DNA of 64,000 bases. Source: Nostoc sp. FACHB-280. GTDB taxonomy: Bacteria > Cyanobacteriota > Cyanobacteriia > Cyanobacteriales > Nostocaceae. The notes below the pieces were generated by a model that was given only the letters and a program-made list of their open reading frames with translations, ran no database searches and was not told the DNA's origin. Shown here in pieces: positions 25,931 to 36,140 of the stretch. How positions within the stretch are numbered: the first letter of the stretch is position 1; each line of letters begins with the position of its first letter. Made by a program: the position numbers and the translations under genes. The DNA is taken from NCBI RefSeq assembly GCF_014697615.1, contig NZ_JACJSD010000031.1:1-64000 (forward strand). Direction: 5' to 3'.

Positions 25931-26683
25931 ATGAATCAATCAAATAATAGTGGCATACTTGAAAAGTTTGTCAATACAGTGATGGGTGTAAAAACCGGGA
26001 AGCAACAACAGTCTCGACAGACCTCAATATCTACAAGTAAAGAAGTAGATATTAAGGCAATTATAATTTATAAACTAGGCACTATCCTACAAATATTAAC
26101 GATGACTGTTGTCTTACTAGGGATGGAAAAATTAGTGATGTTGATTGATCATAATTCTTCTATTCCCAGTTGGGTTAGCACATTTTTGACAGGATTATTT
26201 TTTGTTTTATTAAGTATTCGTTCACGAATTTTTTCATTGTTAGATAATACCCGTTCTGGTCAAACATACGACCAAGTGATTAGACCAAGATGGGCTCCGC
26301 CACCTTTAGCTTTTCCCATAGTTTGGATGATCATAGCTGTTTTGCGCGTGATTTCTTCTGTATTAATTTGGCAGCAAATGAATCACCAATTTTTAGTATT
26401 ACCTTTAATTTTATTTGTAGTACATTTGGCTTTAGGAGATACTTGGAATACAATTTTTACTGTAGAACGTAGATTGGGCGCTGCTGTTCCTGTCGTTATT
26501 TTAGGCCCGTGGTTATCTGCTTTAGTGGTAACGGCAGTTTATTGGCAGACTAATCCTTATGCCGGAATGATATTATCATTTTCTTGTGTATGGCTCACCG
26601 TAGCTGCTGTATTGGTATTTAGAATTTGGCAATTGAATGGTTGTGAGCCATTGTATCCGTTAAAACTCACATCAGAAAAATAA
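25931..26683 (+). CDS. TspO/MBR family protein with N-terminal extension
   Basis: 250 residues. The TspO core starts near residue 117 with RPRWAPPPLAFPIVWMIIAVLR, then LILFVVHLALGDTWNTIFTVERRLGAA and a final helix; these are the W-x-PP and W-N-x-x-F signatures. A canonical TspO is about 155 aa with this motif near residue 30, so there are roughly 85 extra N-terminal residues. These include two additional hydrophobic segments (about 46-70 and 78-95). TspO proteins bind porphyrins or tetrapyrroles and act in stress signalling. The role of the extension is unknown. Confidence 0.8.
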   Translation: MNQSNNSGILEKFVNTVMGVKTGKQQQSRQTSISTSKEVDIKAIIIYKLGTILQILTMTVVLLGMEKLVMLIDHNSSIPSWVSTFLTGLFFVLLSIRSRIFSLLDNTRSGQTYDQVIRPRWAPPPLAFPIVWMIIAVLRVISSVLIWQQMNHQFLVLPLILFVVHLALGDTWNTIFTVERRLGAAVPVVILGPWLSALVVTAVYWQTNPYAGMILSFSCVWLTVAAVLVFRIWQLNGCEPLYPLKLTSEK

Positions 26684-26776
26684 ATAAAAAAAATCTTGAG
26701 CGATCGCAAATCAACACCAGATCACGCTATCATCGAGTATTGTGGCTTTTGCGTGTGTGAATCCTGGCATCTATCT

Positions 26777-29347
26777 ATGACCGCTTCTGACTCTGATAAC
26801 CAGCCAACGGAATCTCTTCAACCCCCTGCGCCTCACGCGGACACGCGACTGGTAGACCGCAGTAAGCTGAGTAAAATGTATCAGCATTATGTGGAAGTCA
26901 AAGATAAATATCCCCATGCGTTGTTGTTATATCGGGTAGGCGATTTCTTTGAAACTTTTTTCCAAGATGCTGTTACTGTGTCGCGGGAACTGGAATTAGT
27001 TCTTACCAGCAAGCATGGTGGCGAAGTGGGACGGGTGGCGATGACTGGTGTACCGCACCACGCTTGGGAACGCTACAGCACCCAATTGGTAGAGAAAGGC
27101 TATGCAGTGGTCATTTGTGACCAAGTAGAAGATGCTTCCGAAGCCGTGGGTTTGGTAAAGCGGGAAGTGACGCGCATCCTCACCCCTGGCACTTTGCTAG
27201 AAGAGGGGATGTTAAAATCTAGCCGCAATAATTATTTGGCGGCGGTGGTAATTGCGGGGAATCATTGGGGTTTAGCTTACGCAGATATATCCACAGGGGA
27301 ATTTCTCACAACCCAAGGTAGCGATTTAGAACACCTCACCCAAGAATTAATGCGCTTGCAACCTTCCGAGGTGTTGGTTCCCACCAATGCACCTGATTTG
27401 GGGGCTTTACTGCGTCCAGGGGAAACTTCGCCCCATCTTCCCCAATGTTTACCGCCATCATTTTGTTATAGTTTGCGATCGCAAGTACCTTTTTCTCAAG
27501 GAGAAGCTAGAAGTAAATTATTGCAGAAATTCAAGGTGCGATCGCTCGAAGGTCTAGGATGTGATCATCTTCCCCTGGCTGTGCGGGCGGCGGGGGGTCT
27601 TTTAGAATATGTGGAAGATACCCAAAAAGAAAATACAATTTCTCTGCAAAGACTCCGCACTTATACACTCACAGACTACTTAATTATTGACCATCAAACC
27701 CGCCGGAATTTAGAAATTACCCAAACAGTCCGCGATGGTACTTTTCACGGTTCTCTACTGTGGGCGTTAGATAGAACTAGCACCGCAATGGGAAGTCGGG
27801 CTTTACGGCGTTGGTTATTGCAACCCCTACTTGATATTAAAGGCATTTGGTCACGGCAAGAAACAATTCAAGAATTAAAAGAAAATACACCTCTGCGTCA
27901 AGATTTGCGTTATTTATTACGGCAAATCTATGATTTAGAACGGCTTACGGGTAGGGCGAGTTCAGGAACTGCCAATGCGCGAGATTTAATTGCTTTAGCT
28001 GATTCTCTCTCGCGTTTGCCAGAATTAGCACGTTTAGTTGCTGATGCTAGTTCTCCCTTCTTGAAGGCTTTGCAAAAAGTTCCGCCAGTCTTGGAAGAAT
28101 TAGCCCAAAAAATTCAAGCCCACCTTGTCGAAGCACCACCCATTCATTTAAAAGAAGGGGGCTTAATTCGTCCAGGCATCAATGTATTATTAGATGAAAG
28201 AAAGGCGACTGTCGAAGCAGACCATCAATGGATTGCCAATTTAGAAGTTGATGAAAGGGCGAGAACAGGTATCCCAACGCTGAAGGTGGGATTTAACGAA
28301 ACCTTTGGTTACTACATTAGTATTTCTCGCACCAAAGCTGACCAAGTACCCGCCAACTATATTCGTAAGCAAACCCTGAAGAACGAAGAACGCTACATCA
28401 CCCCAGAACTCAAAGAAAGGGAAGCGCGGATTCTCAGTGCGCGGGATGATTTATATAAGTTGGAATACGAGATTTTTGTGGCGTTGCGGGAAGAAGTCGG
28501 CGAACAAGCCGAGGCTATTCGTCAACTTTCTCGCGCTGTCGCGGCGGCGGATGTGTTATGTGGTTTAGCCGAGTTGGCTGTGCAGCAAGGTTACTGTCGT
28601 CCCGAAATGATATCAGGGCGAGGACTAGAAATTGTAGATGGTCGTCACCCAGTGGTAGAACAGTCCTTACCTGCGGGTTTCTTCGTCCCCAATTCCACTC
28701 AGTTAGGACAAGATTCATCAACAAATGACAACCCCGATTTAATCATTCTGACCGGGCCGAATGCCAGTGGTAAAAGTTGTTACTTGCGTCAAGTAGGCTT
28801 AATTCAATTGATGGCGCAAATTGGGAGTTTTGTCCCGGCTAAATCTGCAAAACTGGGAGTATGCGATCGCATTTTTACCCGTGTTGGTGCTGTGGATGAT
28901 TTGGCAACTGGTCAATCTACCTTTATGGTGGAAATGAATGAAACCGCCAATATTCTCAACCACGCCACCTCAAAATCTTTAGTATTATTAGATGAAATTG
29001 GACGCGGAACCGCCACTTTTGACGGTCTTTCGATTGCTTGGGCGGTTGCAGAATATATCGCTACCGAGATTCGTTCCCGGACAATTTTTGCCACTCACTA
29101 TCATGAATTAAATGAGTTAGCAGCGATGTTACCTAATGTGGCTAATTATCAAGTCACCGTCAAAGAATTACCAGACCAAATTATCTTTTTACATCAAGTC
29201 CAACCAGGTGGGGCTGATAAATCTTACGGTATCGAAGCGGGAAGGTTAGCTGGTTTGCCTGCGGTGGTAATACAAAGAGCAAAACAAGTTATGGGCGAAA
29301 TTGAGAAACACAGTAAGATTGCGATCGGGCTGAAAAATTTAACTTGA
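26777..29347 (+). CDS. mutS: DNA mismatch repair protein MutS
   Basis: 856 residues. The mismatch-recognition [14 protein letters not shown] (F-x-E-type) is in domain I. The ATPase has [20 protein letters not shown] (Walker A), [43 protein letters not shown] and FATHYHEL. The [17 protein letters not shown] signature follows. Starting at ATG 26777 (MTASDSDNQ) gives the usual length; a TTG at 26696 would add 27 unlikely residues. No mutL nearby. Confidence 0.96.
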   Translation: MTASDSDNQPTESLQPPAPHADTRLVDRSKLSKMYQHYVEVKDKYPHALLLYRVGDFFETFFQDAVTVSRELELVLTSKHGGEVGRVAMTGVPHHAWERYSTQLVEKGYAVVICDQVEDASEAVGLVKREVTRILTPGTLLEEGMLKSSRNNYLAAVVIAGNHWGLAYADISTGEFLTTQGSDLEHLTQELMRLQPSEVLVPTNAPDLGALLRPGETSPHLPQCLPPSFCYSLRSQVPFSQGEARSKLLQKFKVRSLEGLGCDHLPLAVRAAGGLLEYVEDTQKENTISLQRLRTYTLTDYLIIDHQTRRNLEITQTVRDGTFHGSLLWALDRTSTAMGSRALRRWLLQPLLDIKGIWSRQETIQELKENTPLRQDLRYLLRQIYDLERLTGRASSGTANARDLIALADSLSRLPELARLVADASSPFLKALQKVPPVLEELAQKIQAHLVEAPPIHLKEGGLIRPGINVLLDERKATVEADHQWIANLEVDERARTGIPTLKVGFNETFGYYISISRTKADQVPANYIRKQTLKNEERYITPELKEREARILSARDDLYKLEYEIFVALREEVGEQAEAIRQLSRAVAAADVLCGLAELAVQQGYCRPEMISGRGLEIVDGRHPVVEQSLPAGFFVPNSTQLGQDSSTNDNPDLIILTGPNASGKSCYLRQVGLIQLMAQIGSFVPAKSAKLGVCDRIFTRVGAVDDLATGQSTFMVEMNETANILNHATSKSLVLLDEIGRGTATFDGLSIAWAVAEYIATEIRSRTIFATHYHELNELAAMLPNVANYQVTVKELPDQIIFLHQVQPGGADKSYGIEAGRLAGLPAVVIQRAKQVMGEIEKHSKIAIGLKNLT

Positions 29348-29657
29348 TTGTGACAGTTTTATTTGATGAGTAGACAAGGGAGATAAGGGGGACAAGGGAG
29401 ATGGTAAATATGACTGTATTATAGGCAGAATACTACAGCAATTTCGGGCGTTGTATAATTGCGGGATTATTTATCTCACGCAGAGGCGCAAAGACGCACA
29501 GAGAATAAGGAGTTAAAAATTTCCAAGACATCAAATTCATCCCCTCATTCAGCAATGCCCAATTTCGATGTTTGTGAAATACTGTAGAGATGTTACATTT
29601 AACGTCTCTACATAGTCTTGGGTTTTATTTCATACTTCATACTTCAGCCATTTTGTG
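29348..29657. other. Intergenic region after mutS with a dispersed repeat
   Basis: It contains a CACGCAGAGGCGC repeat copy (29474-29507). A small hairpin AGAGATGTTACATTTAACGTCTCT around 29587-29610 lies downstream. No gene seen. Confidence 0.6.
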
Positions 29658-30047
29658 CTAGTAGGCAGAACAATTAATAGAAAGAACACCCTGATTGGAA
29701 AATGAGACTCTTACCTTATATTCTGCCGGACAAGTCTCAACTACATTACCAGTTCTAATTTGAATTTCTTCTGAAAGTTCACAGCTATTAAATTGCCCTT
29801 TTTCATCAAACACAATATAACTTTTAGCTTTACAAGGAAAATTAGATGTTCCAATAGTGGGGCTAGAAACTTGAACATTGATATTCTGAGCAAGTGAACA
29901 AGTTGCCAAAGAATTATTTGGATGATAAACCACGGTACCTGTTTCACATGAAATTGCAGCTTCAGCAGGTGATGAAATACCGAAATTAATAGTTAAGAAA
30001 CTTGACACCAATGCGAATAATACACCTTTTTGATTAGGTGATTTCAT
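29658..30047 (-). CDS. Small secreted cysteine-containing hypothetical protein
   Basis: 129 residues. It has a Sec signal peptide (KGVLFALVSSFLTINFGISS ending PAEA-A, cleavage about residue 30). The mature part has six Cys (CETG, CSLAQ, CKAK, CELSEE, CPAEY, CSAY), probably three disulfides. The mature sequence shows two weak repeats, each with a CxL-(A/S)xxIxV/I pattern (TCSLAQNINVQ and SCELSEEIQIR), so it may be an internal duplication. Function unknown. A terminator-like hairpin lies upstream. Confidence 0.65.
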   Translation of the reverse strand: MKSPNQKGVLFALVSSFLTINFGISSPAEAAISCETGTVVYHPNNSLATCSLAQNINVQVSSPTIGTSNFPCKAKSYIVFDEKGQFNSCELSEEIQIRTGNVVETCPAEYKVRVSFSNQGVLSINCSAY

Positions 30048-30115
30048 ATAGTAGATTTCCCTGATGAATGAAATAAAAAATAGTGCTTAACTTCTGAAAA
30101 ATTACACATATAAAA

Positions 30116-30138
30116 GGGCATCTAAAGATTAGATGCCC
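30116..30138 (-). terminator. Putative terminator downstream of the O-antigen-ligase gene
   Basis: GGGCATCT-N7-AGATGCCC (30116-30138), with a U-rich tract (TTTT) following on the minus strand. It fits termination of the minus-strand transcript ending at 30416, about 280 nt downstream of the stop codon. Confidence 0.6.
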
Positions 30139-30195
30139 GTCATGTAGGAAACCCCCAAAAGGGTTGTCCTTACACCTTCCCAACTATCAGCAACA

Positions 30196-30233
30196 TTAGA
30201 TAATTTCTAATTAGATAACTAGAAATTATCTAA
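30196..30233. repeat. Perfect 14-bp AT-rich inverted repeat
   Basis: TTAGATAATTTCTA (30196-30209) and TAGAAATTATCTAA (30220-30233) with a 10-nt loop. It sits between the O-antigen-ligase gene stop and the secreted protein start; it could be an operator or transcript-end structure. Confidence 0.65.
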
Positions 30234-30415
30234 ATCACAAATGTGAATACTGTAATTCTAAGAAATAAAAAATACGAATGCCGACAGTGTAACCACGGAA
30301 AAAGTACCAAGAAACAAAATGCTATTTTTGAGCAGAAATGCTGATACAGATATATGAAGCAAAATTATCTGTACAAGTTGGGGCTAGGAAGTAGGCGATC
30401 GCATTTTTTGAATAT

Positions 30416-31729
30416 CTAATTTTCATTTGCCAAGGGCTTATGATTTTGCTCTGGGTAAAATACAATTCCGCAAATTGCTGCTAAAAATAGCCAAAACAGG
30501 GTATTGACGCGAAAATCAAATAAGGTCACATCCACAGTATTGAATAATATCAACTCGCCAAATACCAAAAGATAACTGAAGAACACTAACCTATCTGCTT
30601 TAACCAAAGAATTAGATTGCCGTAAAAATTGTATACCTGCAATTAATATCCCAGCGAGTAAACCGCAGAATAACAGAGTAGCAGGAAATCCGGTTTCCGC
30701 AGATAACATTAAAAACAAGTTATGCGGATGACCTAAATCAATATTCATCTTGGCTTTGTAAAGTGCGGAGAAACTACGTAAACCCCAACCAGTCCAAGGA
30801 TGCTGTTGTGCCAAAGACCAAGCAAATTCCCATTGAGTTTTTCTCATTAAAGCAACTGGTCTATCGGGATACATTTCATCGTTTAACCGCGCCCAAAAGA
30901 AAGCCGGAACCACACGACGGAAAATTTGGGCGATGGGAGAAGGTGCAAAAGCAGCCAATAGAATCGTAGTGATGACTCCAACCACGCTACCAACCAAGAT
31001 GCGCCAACCTTGATAAAGTGCGTAAGCTAAACAGGCAATCATCGCGATCGCCCATCCGTTGCGCGAATTAGTTAAAATCAATGCGGCAAAACTGGCAATC
31101 AGTATTAGCGTCAACAAGCCAATCAGAGATTTTTTTCTTTTTCTGGATTGCCATTGTTCGAGTAATAAAGCTATCCCGACAGTAAAAATAATCGCTAAAT
31201 AAGCAGCCAATAAGTTGGCGTGCATAAATAAAGCCGCCATTCGTCCTGGTGGTTCACCTCCCGGTGCAACCGCCCAATCTAAAACAATCCACAAAAACTG
31301 TAATTTTAACGCCCAAGCTAAAAACAACTGTCCAAAGCCAATCACAATCACTGGTACAGCACCAATTACCAAAATCCAGGCTATTTGGCGCAATTGGGCA
31401 ATTGTCTGAATCAAGTTACCCCAACCAGCAAAAACTAAAAAGTAAGGTACTAAATTAAATAAACCTAAAAAAGCATCGGCTTTATAAGTGGCAAATCCTG
31501 ACGTAATCAGCAGTAATAATGTCAAAATTGCAAATCCCCGATTGATGGGGCGGCGAATAATTTGGCGGTATTGTTGTAGCCAAGTCAATAAAGATGCCAA
31601 AATTATCGCCACCACCCCAACAAATGGACTGAGGGGAAAAATCAGTAGCCCAATTTGGAAAGTATTCCAAGCAAATTGGCTTTTCGGGTTGGGATGATCA
31701 AAAGCGAGGTTCAAGCTGGCTCCCAACAT
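30416..31729 (-). CDS. O-antigen ligase family membrane protein (Wzy/WaaL-like)
   Basis: 437 residues, about 10-12 membrane helices. The diagnostic periplasmic loop carries WEFAWSLAQQHPWTGWGLRSFSALYKAKMNIDLGHPHNLFLML, with the conserved HPHN motif, plus LTNSRNGWAIAMIACL. Members polymerise or ligate lipid-linked glycans; in cyanobacteria they are probably involved in exopolysaccharide or LPS. The start codon overlaps the upstream YaaW gene by 19 bp, implying translational coupling. No glycan cluster surrounds it. Confidence 0.85.
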   Translation of the reverse strand: MLGASLNLAFDHPNPKSQFAWNTFQIGLLIFPLSPFVGVVAIILASLLTWLQQYRQIIRRPINRGFAILTLLLLITSGFATYKADAFLGLFNLVPYFLVFAGWGNLIQTIAQLRQIAWILVIGAVPVIVIGFGQLFLAWALKLQFLWIVLDWAVAPGGEPPGRMAALFMHANLLAAYLAIIFTVGIALLLEQWQSRKRKKSLIGLLTLILIASFAALILTNSRNGWAIAMIACLAYALYQGWRILVGSVVGVITTILLAAFAPSPIAQIFRRVVPAFFWARLNDEMYPDRPVALMRKTQWEFAWSLAQQHPWTGWGLRSFSALYKAKMNIDLGHPHNLFLMLSAETGFPATLLFCGLLAGILIAGIQFLRQSNSLVKADRLVFFSYLLVFGELILFNTVDVTLFDFRVNTLFWLFLAAICGIVFYPEQNHKPLANEN

Positions 31730-32553
31730 TCTGTGCGAGTAAGACGAATTTGGGCTAAAGCAAAAATGGTCGGGATAATGCGACCATAATTAGTAGCGAT
31801 CGCTCGCCAACCTAAATCAGCTAAAAACCAAGTCCACATAGCCGGGCCGACAAAAGCAAAGACTGTGCGAACTGCCCCATAACGCGCTGCACTCATGGTC
31901 ATACCTCGCTGCGCCATTTGCATAGCTACATAAGTTTCAAACTGGGTTTTGGCTACTGTTGAACCTGTAACCGCCGCTTGTTTAGCGACTTGATAGGTAG
32001 CAAAGTGCAAAGCAAATTGTCGCGCAATTTGTTTGAGGATGAACGGTTGAATAACAGAAGTAACAGCTAAAGCACTACCACCCTTAAACAGCAATCCCAA
32101 GGGGTCACGCTGCAACATTAATGGTAATGGTTCTTTAAGTTCCGTTTTCACCAAATGACGCTGGACTTTAACAGTCAACTTTTGTTTTTCTTTTTCTGGC
32201 AGTTTTTTCCACACTTGCCCCAGCAAATGTAAAAATACCTCTGCTTCTAAATCAACAGTTGTTAAATGATTGGAATAAGGAATTTTTAAATATTTACAAA
32301 CTTGAATTAAGGCTTGGCGGTAAGTTACTTGGTTTGTGCGTCCCCGCAACACTGTTACTCCATCGGCTGCCAAAAACCGGAAACGCTCTTCTAATGAGTC
32401 TAACCAAGCTTGGCGGCTCTGACTTTGAACTTCGATTGGTTCAGGTGTCTGAACATAATCTAGGGGATTGAACTTTCGACTAAACAATATTGCCGTTAAA
32501 TCTTGCAATTCATCATCTGTTGCTAGTTCTAAGGCCGCCCTGAGTTCATCCAA
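31711..32553 (-). CDS. YaaW family protein (UPF0174)
   Basis: 280 residues. N-terminal DELRAALELATDDELQDLTAILFSRKFNPLDY is the YaaW signature (ELxxLLxxAxxxEL), and the C-terminal half has hydrophobic helices (YGAVRTVFAFVGPAMWTWFLADLGWRAIATNYGRIIPTIFALAQIRLTR). The family is of unknown function. It overlaps the O-antigen-ligase-like gene downstream by 19 bp, so the two form an operon. Start ATG 32553. Confidence 0.85.
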   Translation of the reverse strand: MDELRAALELATDDELQDLTAILFSRKFNPLDYVQTPEPIEVQSQSRQAWLDSLEERFRFLAADGVTVLRGRTNQVTYRQALIQVCKYLKIPYSNHLTTVDLEAEVFLHLLGQVWKKLPEKEKQKLTVKVQRHLVKTELKEPLPLMLQRDPLGLLFKGGSALAVTSVIQPFILKQIARQFALHFATYQVAKQAAVTGSTVAKTQFETYVAMQMAQRGMTMSAARYGAVRTVFAFVGPAMWTWFLADLGWRAIATNYGRIIPTIFALAQIRLTRTECWEPA

Positions 32554-32654
32554 TGTTCCTTTCCTCCCTTCCGTGCAGCTTGTCTGTACTTTATTCTACT
32601 ATTAGCTTTTGGCGGTCTTTAGTAGTCTTTTTATCCTCGCCATCTGTATTTTGT

Positions 32655-32785
32655 CATTGAATCAAGAATTTAGAAGCCAGAATTCAGTATTCAGAACAAA
32701 AATGAAAATAAGTCAGAATCCTCTACGGGAAGGTTCCCATAACACCTCTACATTCTGAGTTCTGACTCCTGAATTCTGTTTAATA
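32655..32785. repeat. Inverted-repeat region, AGAATTCAG/CTGAATTCT type
   Basis: GCCAGAATTCAGTATTCAGAA (about 32675-32695) is repeated inverted as TTCTGAGTTCTGACTCCTGAATTCTG (about 32754-32779), enclosing CTACGGGAAGG. This is a long imperfect hairpin of a dispersed type in the gap between divergent genes. Confidence 0.65.
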
Positions 32786-32820
32786 ATAACCAAAGACTTA
32801 AAACAAAGGACTATTAACTA

Positions 32821-33846
32821 ATGATAGACGTTGCTGTAATTGGTGCTGGTATGGCGGGGTTAGTTTGCGCCCAACAATTAAAGCAAGCGGTATATTCAGT
32901 ATTAGTTGTGGAGAAATCCCGTGGTTTGGGGGGAAGAATGGCGACACGTCGCTTGTATGATACTTGGGCAGATCATGGCACTTGTTATCTCAAACCCAAG
33001 GGTGAGTTTTTCCAAGAGTTTATTGATTTATTGTGCGATCGCCAAATTATCACAGTTTGGAATCGTGACGAACTCCCACCACGTTATATTGCACCTGCGG
33101 GGATGAGTGCGATCGCTAAATTTCTCGCCCCAGGTTTGGATATATTACTCAATCAACGGGTAATCGCCATTCACCCAACCCCTGAAAATACTTGGCGGCT
33201 AACTCTAGAATCTAGCAATGAAGAAATTACAGCCAAGGCGGTTGTAGTGGCGGTTCCTGCACCTCAAGCTGTGATGTTGTTAGAACCCTTGGGTGAAAAC
33301 TTATTAGGAACGGACTTTTTAACTAACCTGCGTTCGGTGGAATTTGCGCCTTGTCTTAGTGCGATCGCAGGCTACCCCAATTCCGCACCCCTACCAGATT
33401 GGCAAGCCCAAAGTTTTGCAGATGATTCTGTGTTGGGCTGGATTGGTTTAGATAGTAGCAAGCGCCCCCAACCAAAACAACCTGTATTTGTCGTCCAAAG
33501 TAGTGGAAATTTTGCCCAACTACATCTAGAGTCATCTGATTTACAACCTGTCGGGCAGAAAATGTTGCACCACGCCGCCCAAACTCTCTCACTACCTTGG
33601 CTAGAGACACCCGAATGGATGCAAGTACACCGTTGGCGTTATGCCTTTCCTAGCCATCCTTGGACAGAAAGCATTTTATCTGCCAGTGCTTCCTTACCTT
33701 TGGTTTGCTGTGGTGATTGGTGCGGCGGTAATCTCGTGGAAGGTGCGATGCTTTCTGGACTGGCTGCTGCCTTTGCAATTAATCATCATCTCAACCAAGT
33801 CACTCTCGCTAATGTGAACTTTTTCAAAAATCTTACCTTTTCATAA
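32821..33846 (+). CDS. FAD-dependent oxidoreductase, renalase-like
   Basis: 341 residues. N-terminal dinucleotide fold VAVIGAGMAGLVCAQQL, then VVEKSRGLGGRMATRRL. The pattern W..HG..YLxPKGEFF and C-terminal CCGDWCGGNLVEGAMLSGLAAA (FAD-binding) match the bacterial renalase family. Mammalian and bacterial renalases oxidise alternative NAD(P)H isomers; the cyanobacterial substrate is not established. Start ATG 32821; it is divergent from the YaaW operon. Confidence 0.85.
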   Translation: MIDVAVIGAGMAGLVCAQQLKQAVYSVLVVEKSRGLGGRMATRRLYDTWADHGTCYLKPKGEFFQEFIDLLCDRQIITVWNRDELPPRYIAPAGMSAIAKFLAPGLDILLNQRVIAIHPTPENTWRLTLESSNEEITAKAVVVAVPAPQAVMLLEPLGENLLGTDFLTNLRSVEFAPCLSAIAGYPNSAPLPDWQAQSFADDSVLGWIGLDSSKRPQPKQPVFVVQSSGNFAQLHLESSDLQPVGQKMLHHAAQTLSLPWLETPEWMQVHRWRYAFPSHPWTESILSASASLPLVCCGDWCGGNLVEGAMLSGLAAAFAINHHLNQVTLANVNFFKNLTFS

Positions 33847-34374
33847 CATCTATCGTTAGACTGGTTGCTTTGTGTTGGCATATCTTTTTTCTCAAGATTT
33901 GCTACAGTCTTACCTCAAAAATTTGTTATCTAGAATACATAGAGCAATCTAAAAAATAATTTAGAAATAATAGGTAATAAATCAATAAGTAATGTAAATT
34001 ACTTAGCAAGTTTTACTTACCTCAATATTTCATTCTCCAGAATGTTGTTAATAAAAAATTAAAATTGATCCCCTAATATTTATGCTGCGTTTTGTGTAGA
34101 TTTTCGCCAAAAAGGTAGAAATTTGAAATAATTGGGATTGTGGATCTACAGCTTTGTTAATGTCATAGTTGGTTGAAGTTTATAGACAAAACTCAGAGTT
34201 AACTAGTATAAAATTTAACTTAAAAACCCATAATCAAAAGTCTGATTTTGTACTGAAATCAAAGTTAAATTGAATGTATAAAAACCATTTCCGTGAAGCG
34301 GTTTTGGCAGATTAGTAACACTCAGTGAGTCTTTAAAACAAAACTCAACCGTATTTCAATGGAGATAAAACCTT
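33847..34374. other. AT-rich intergenic region
   Basis: 528 bp without a convincing gene; several A/T tracts and small palindromes. The SD-like GGAG at about 34361 belongs to the next gene. Confidence 0.4.
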
Positions 34375-34752
34375 ATGAGAACAGTAGTCAATTTAACCAG
34401 AGAATCGTTAGTCAGCGAAATCAAAAGTGTTTTAGATACTTATGCTTACTATCCTTATCAAGAAACCTTTGCGATTCCTGAATTACGTCAAGAATTAATT
34501 GATTTTGTCATCAGCCGCATTCCCTGTTTTTATAACGAAGAGTTTGACAGAGAATTTCCCCTACAAAACATCATCAAAGATGCTCCTATAGAGCAGAAAT
34601 TTCCCCGGAGTCCATTAGAACAGAAGTTACATTTACAAAACTTGATTCATCAGGGCATTTTTGCCATCATGCAAGATAAATCAGCTTGGATTAACAATCA
34701 TCTATGTAGCACTGTTGAGCCTGGTTGTGAACCTTCTCAATGGTTCGGTTAA
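34375..34752 (+). CDS. Conserved hypothetical protein
   Basis: 125 residues, acidic/aromatic-rich, no signal peptide or membrane segment. Segments DTYAYYPYQETFAIPELRQELIDFVISRIPCFYNE and QNLIHQGIFAIMQDKSAWIN are distinctive, but I recognise no family. It has a proper ATG with GGAGAT upstream. It precedes the 298-aa membrane protein and the Hsp70-like gene on the same strand. Confidence 0.6.
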   Translation: MRTVVNLTRESLVSEIKSVLDTYAYYPYQETFAIPELRQELIDFVISRIPCFYNEEFDREFPLQNIIKDAPIEQKFPRSPLEQKLHLQNLIHQGIFAIMQDKSAWINNHLCSTVEPGCEPSQWFG

Positions 34753-34936
34753 TTAAATAAAAGTTTTACATCTTGTCTTTACAGCAACTACCAATTATCT
34801 ACAACTGGTGAAAACTAGAAGTGAGCAGTGACAACAACTCCCCACTTTTAGTAAGTCTTAAGTACGGTGTGTTGATGATTTCAGCCTGACGCATCATACT
34901 TAAGATTTACTTTATCAATGGTATCTAAATTTCAGA

Positions 34937-34967
34937 TTTATCTGCGTCCATCTGCGGTTAATTTTTT
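34937..34967 (+). repeat. Dispersed ATCTGCG...GCGGTTAAT repeat, copy 2
   Basis: TTATCTGCGTCCATCTGCGG followed by TTAATTTTTT; same family as 7081-7108 and 38240-38277. Confidence 0.7.
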
Positions 34968-35044
34968 CTTGCTATACTCACCTATGTAGAAAGCACTATA
35001 AGCTAGATTTATCAAGGTTGAGGTGCAACTAATAAAGTTAACGA

Positions 35045-35941
35045 ATGAAAACTATCAGCACACTGTTTAACGCAGAACGTAACCAACTACAGATAGAGAT
35101 TGATCAGATAGCTAGTGTTGAACAAGTAGTTAAACTAGTTCAAAATCGACTCGATAATTTAGAAAGAACTTATATTAGTGAACTCAATTTAACTCAAGTC
35201 CGTTTAGCATCATTTTTCTTGGAGATGCTGCGACAGTCAGTCGGTAATTTGACTGTGGTTAATCAGTCTTCAGTTGTACCACCAGAACAACAGCCAATTA
35301 GTAATTTAACTACAAAAGTTTCCCCTAAAAGATTAATTCTAAAACTGCTAAAGGTACTTATTTATATTGGCATTTTAGGTTCTTTATTTTCGTTAACTAA
35401 AATTAACTTCAATGCTTGGATGGGTATCTTACTAACTTCGCTGCTTCTTGGTTTAGAAGTTGTGTTGCAACTGGATAAAAGTAATGTTACCTCCACAGAA
35501 TTGTTAGAGATACCCAAACCTGTGCTGCGAGTGGATAGCAAACTGCTTTTAGATAACTTAGCTGATGCGCTGAATACTATTGATATAGCAGTGTCTAGGT
35601 TTGCCGAAGGAAACAAATTAGAAGACGATCGCACCTTAGAAGAATTACCAGAGTTACTGAACTTTCTCCAAAGGCTTATGGGTGCGTCATTTCTTGAACA
35701 ACCGCAGATGGCGATCGCTTTAACAAAACTCCTCCCGCAAATTCTCATGTCTCAAGGAATTCGCGCTCAAATTTACCAACAGCAAGCACCGCAAAATGAG
35801 CGAGAATATTTTGACTTTGAACCGAGTATTGACCCAAATACCAAAGATTACGTTACCATTACACCTGCCTTATTAAAAGGCGATCGCTTACTCCGGCGCG
35901 GTCGAGTGATTGAGCCAGCGTACTCTGAGGCTAGGGATTAG
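35045..35941 (+). CDS. Hypothetical protein with two membrane helices
   Basis: 298 residues: a soluble helical N-terminus (1-95), two adjacent hydrophobic segments (about 102-120 and 126-142: LLKVLIYIGILGSLFSL and WMGILLTSLLLGLEVVL), and a cytoplasmic helical C-terminus (LLDNLADALNTIDIAVSRF ... YDFEPSIDPNTKDYVTITPALL). The C-terminal part looks like a GrpE-like nucleotide-exchange helper in position only: it directly precedes an Hsp70-like gene. No family recognised. The functional partnership is inference. Confidence 0.6.
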   Translation: MKTISTLFNAERNQLQIEIDQIASVEQVVKLVQNRLDNLERTYISELNLTQVRLASFFLEMLRQSVGNLTVVNQSSVVPPEQQPISNLTTKVSPKRLILKLLKVLIYIGILGSLFSLTKINFNAWMGILLTSLLLGLEVVLQLDKSNVTSTELLEIPKPVLRVDSKLLLDNLADALNTIDIAVSRFAEGNKLEDDRTLEELPELLNFLQRLMGASFLEQPQMAIALTKLLPQILMSQGIRAQIYQQQAPQNEREYFDFEPSIDPNTKDYVTITPALLKGDRLLRRGRVIEPAYSEARD

Positions 35942-35955
35942 AGGGATGTATAACA

Positions 35956-36076
35956 CAGGACTTTATGCAGAAATATGAAAAAACGAACCGCAAAGGACAC
36001 ATAGACGCGATAGCGGCTTCCCGCAGGGTAGGACACGAAGTTAAGAGAATTTTAGAGGGTTCTTGCGTAAGTCCTG
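35956..36076. mobile_element. MITE-like element with CAGGACTT...TGCGTAAGTCCTG ends, copy 2
   Basis: It starts CAGGACTTTATGCA and ends TGCGTAAGTCCTG (complement CAGGACTTACGCA), giving clear terminal inverted repeats around about 120 bp. The interior carries GAACCGCAAAGGACACATAG, a dispersed-repeat segment. It lies in the gap between the 298-aa gene and the Hsp70-like gene. Confidence 0.65.
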
Positions 36077-36140
36077 AGATGCTTAAATCTGTAAACTGTA
36101 ACCTGCTTCACCTCATTTAGAGGAAAGTTGCTGTAAAAGT

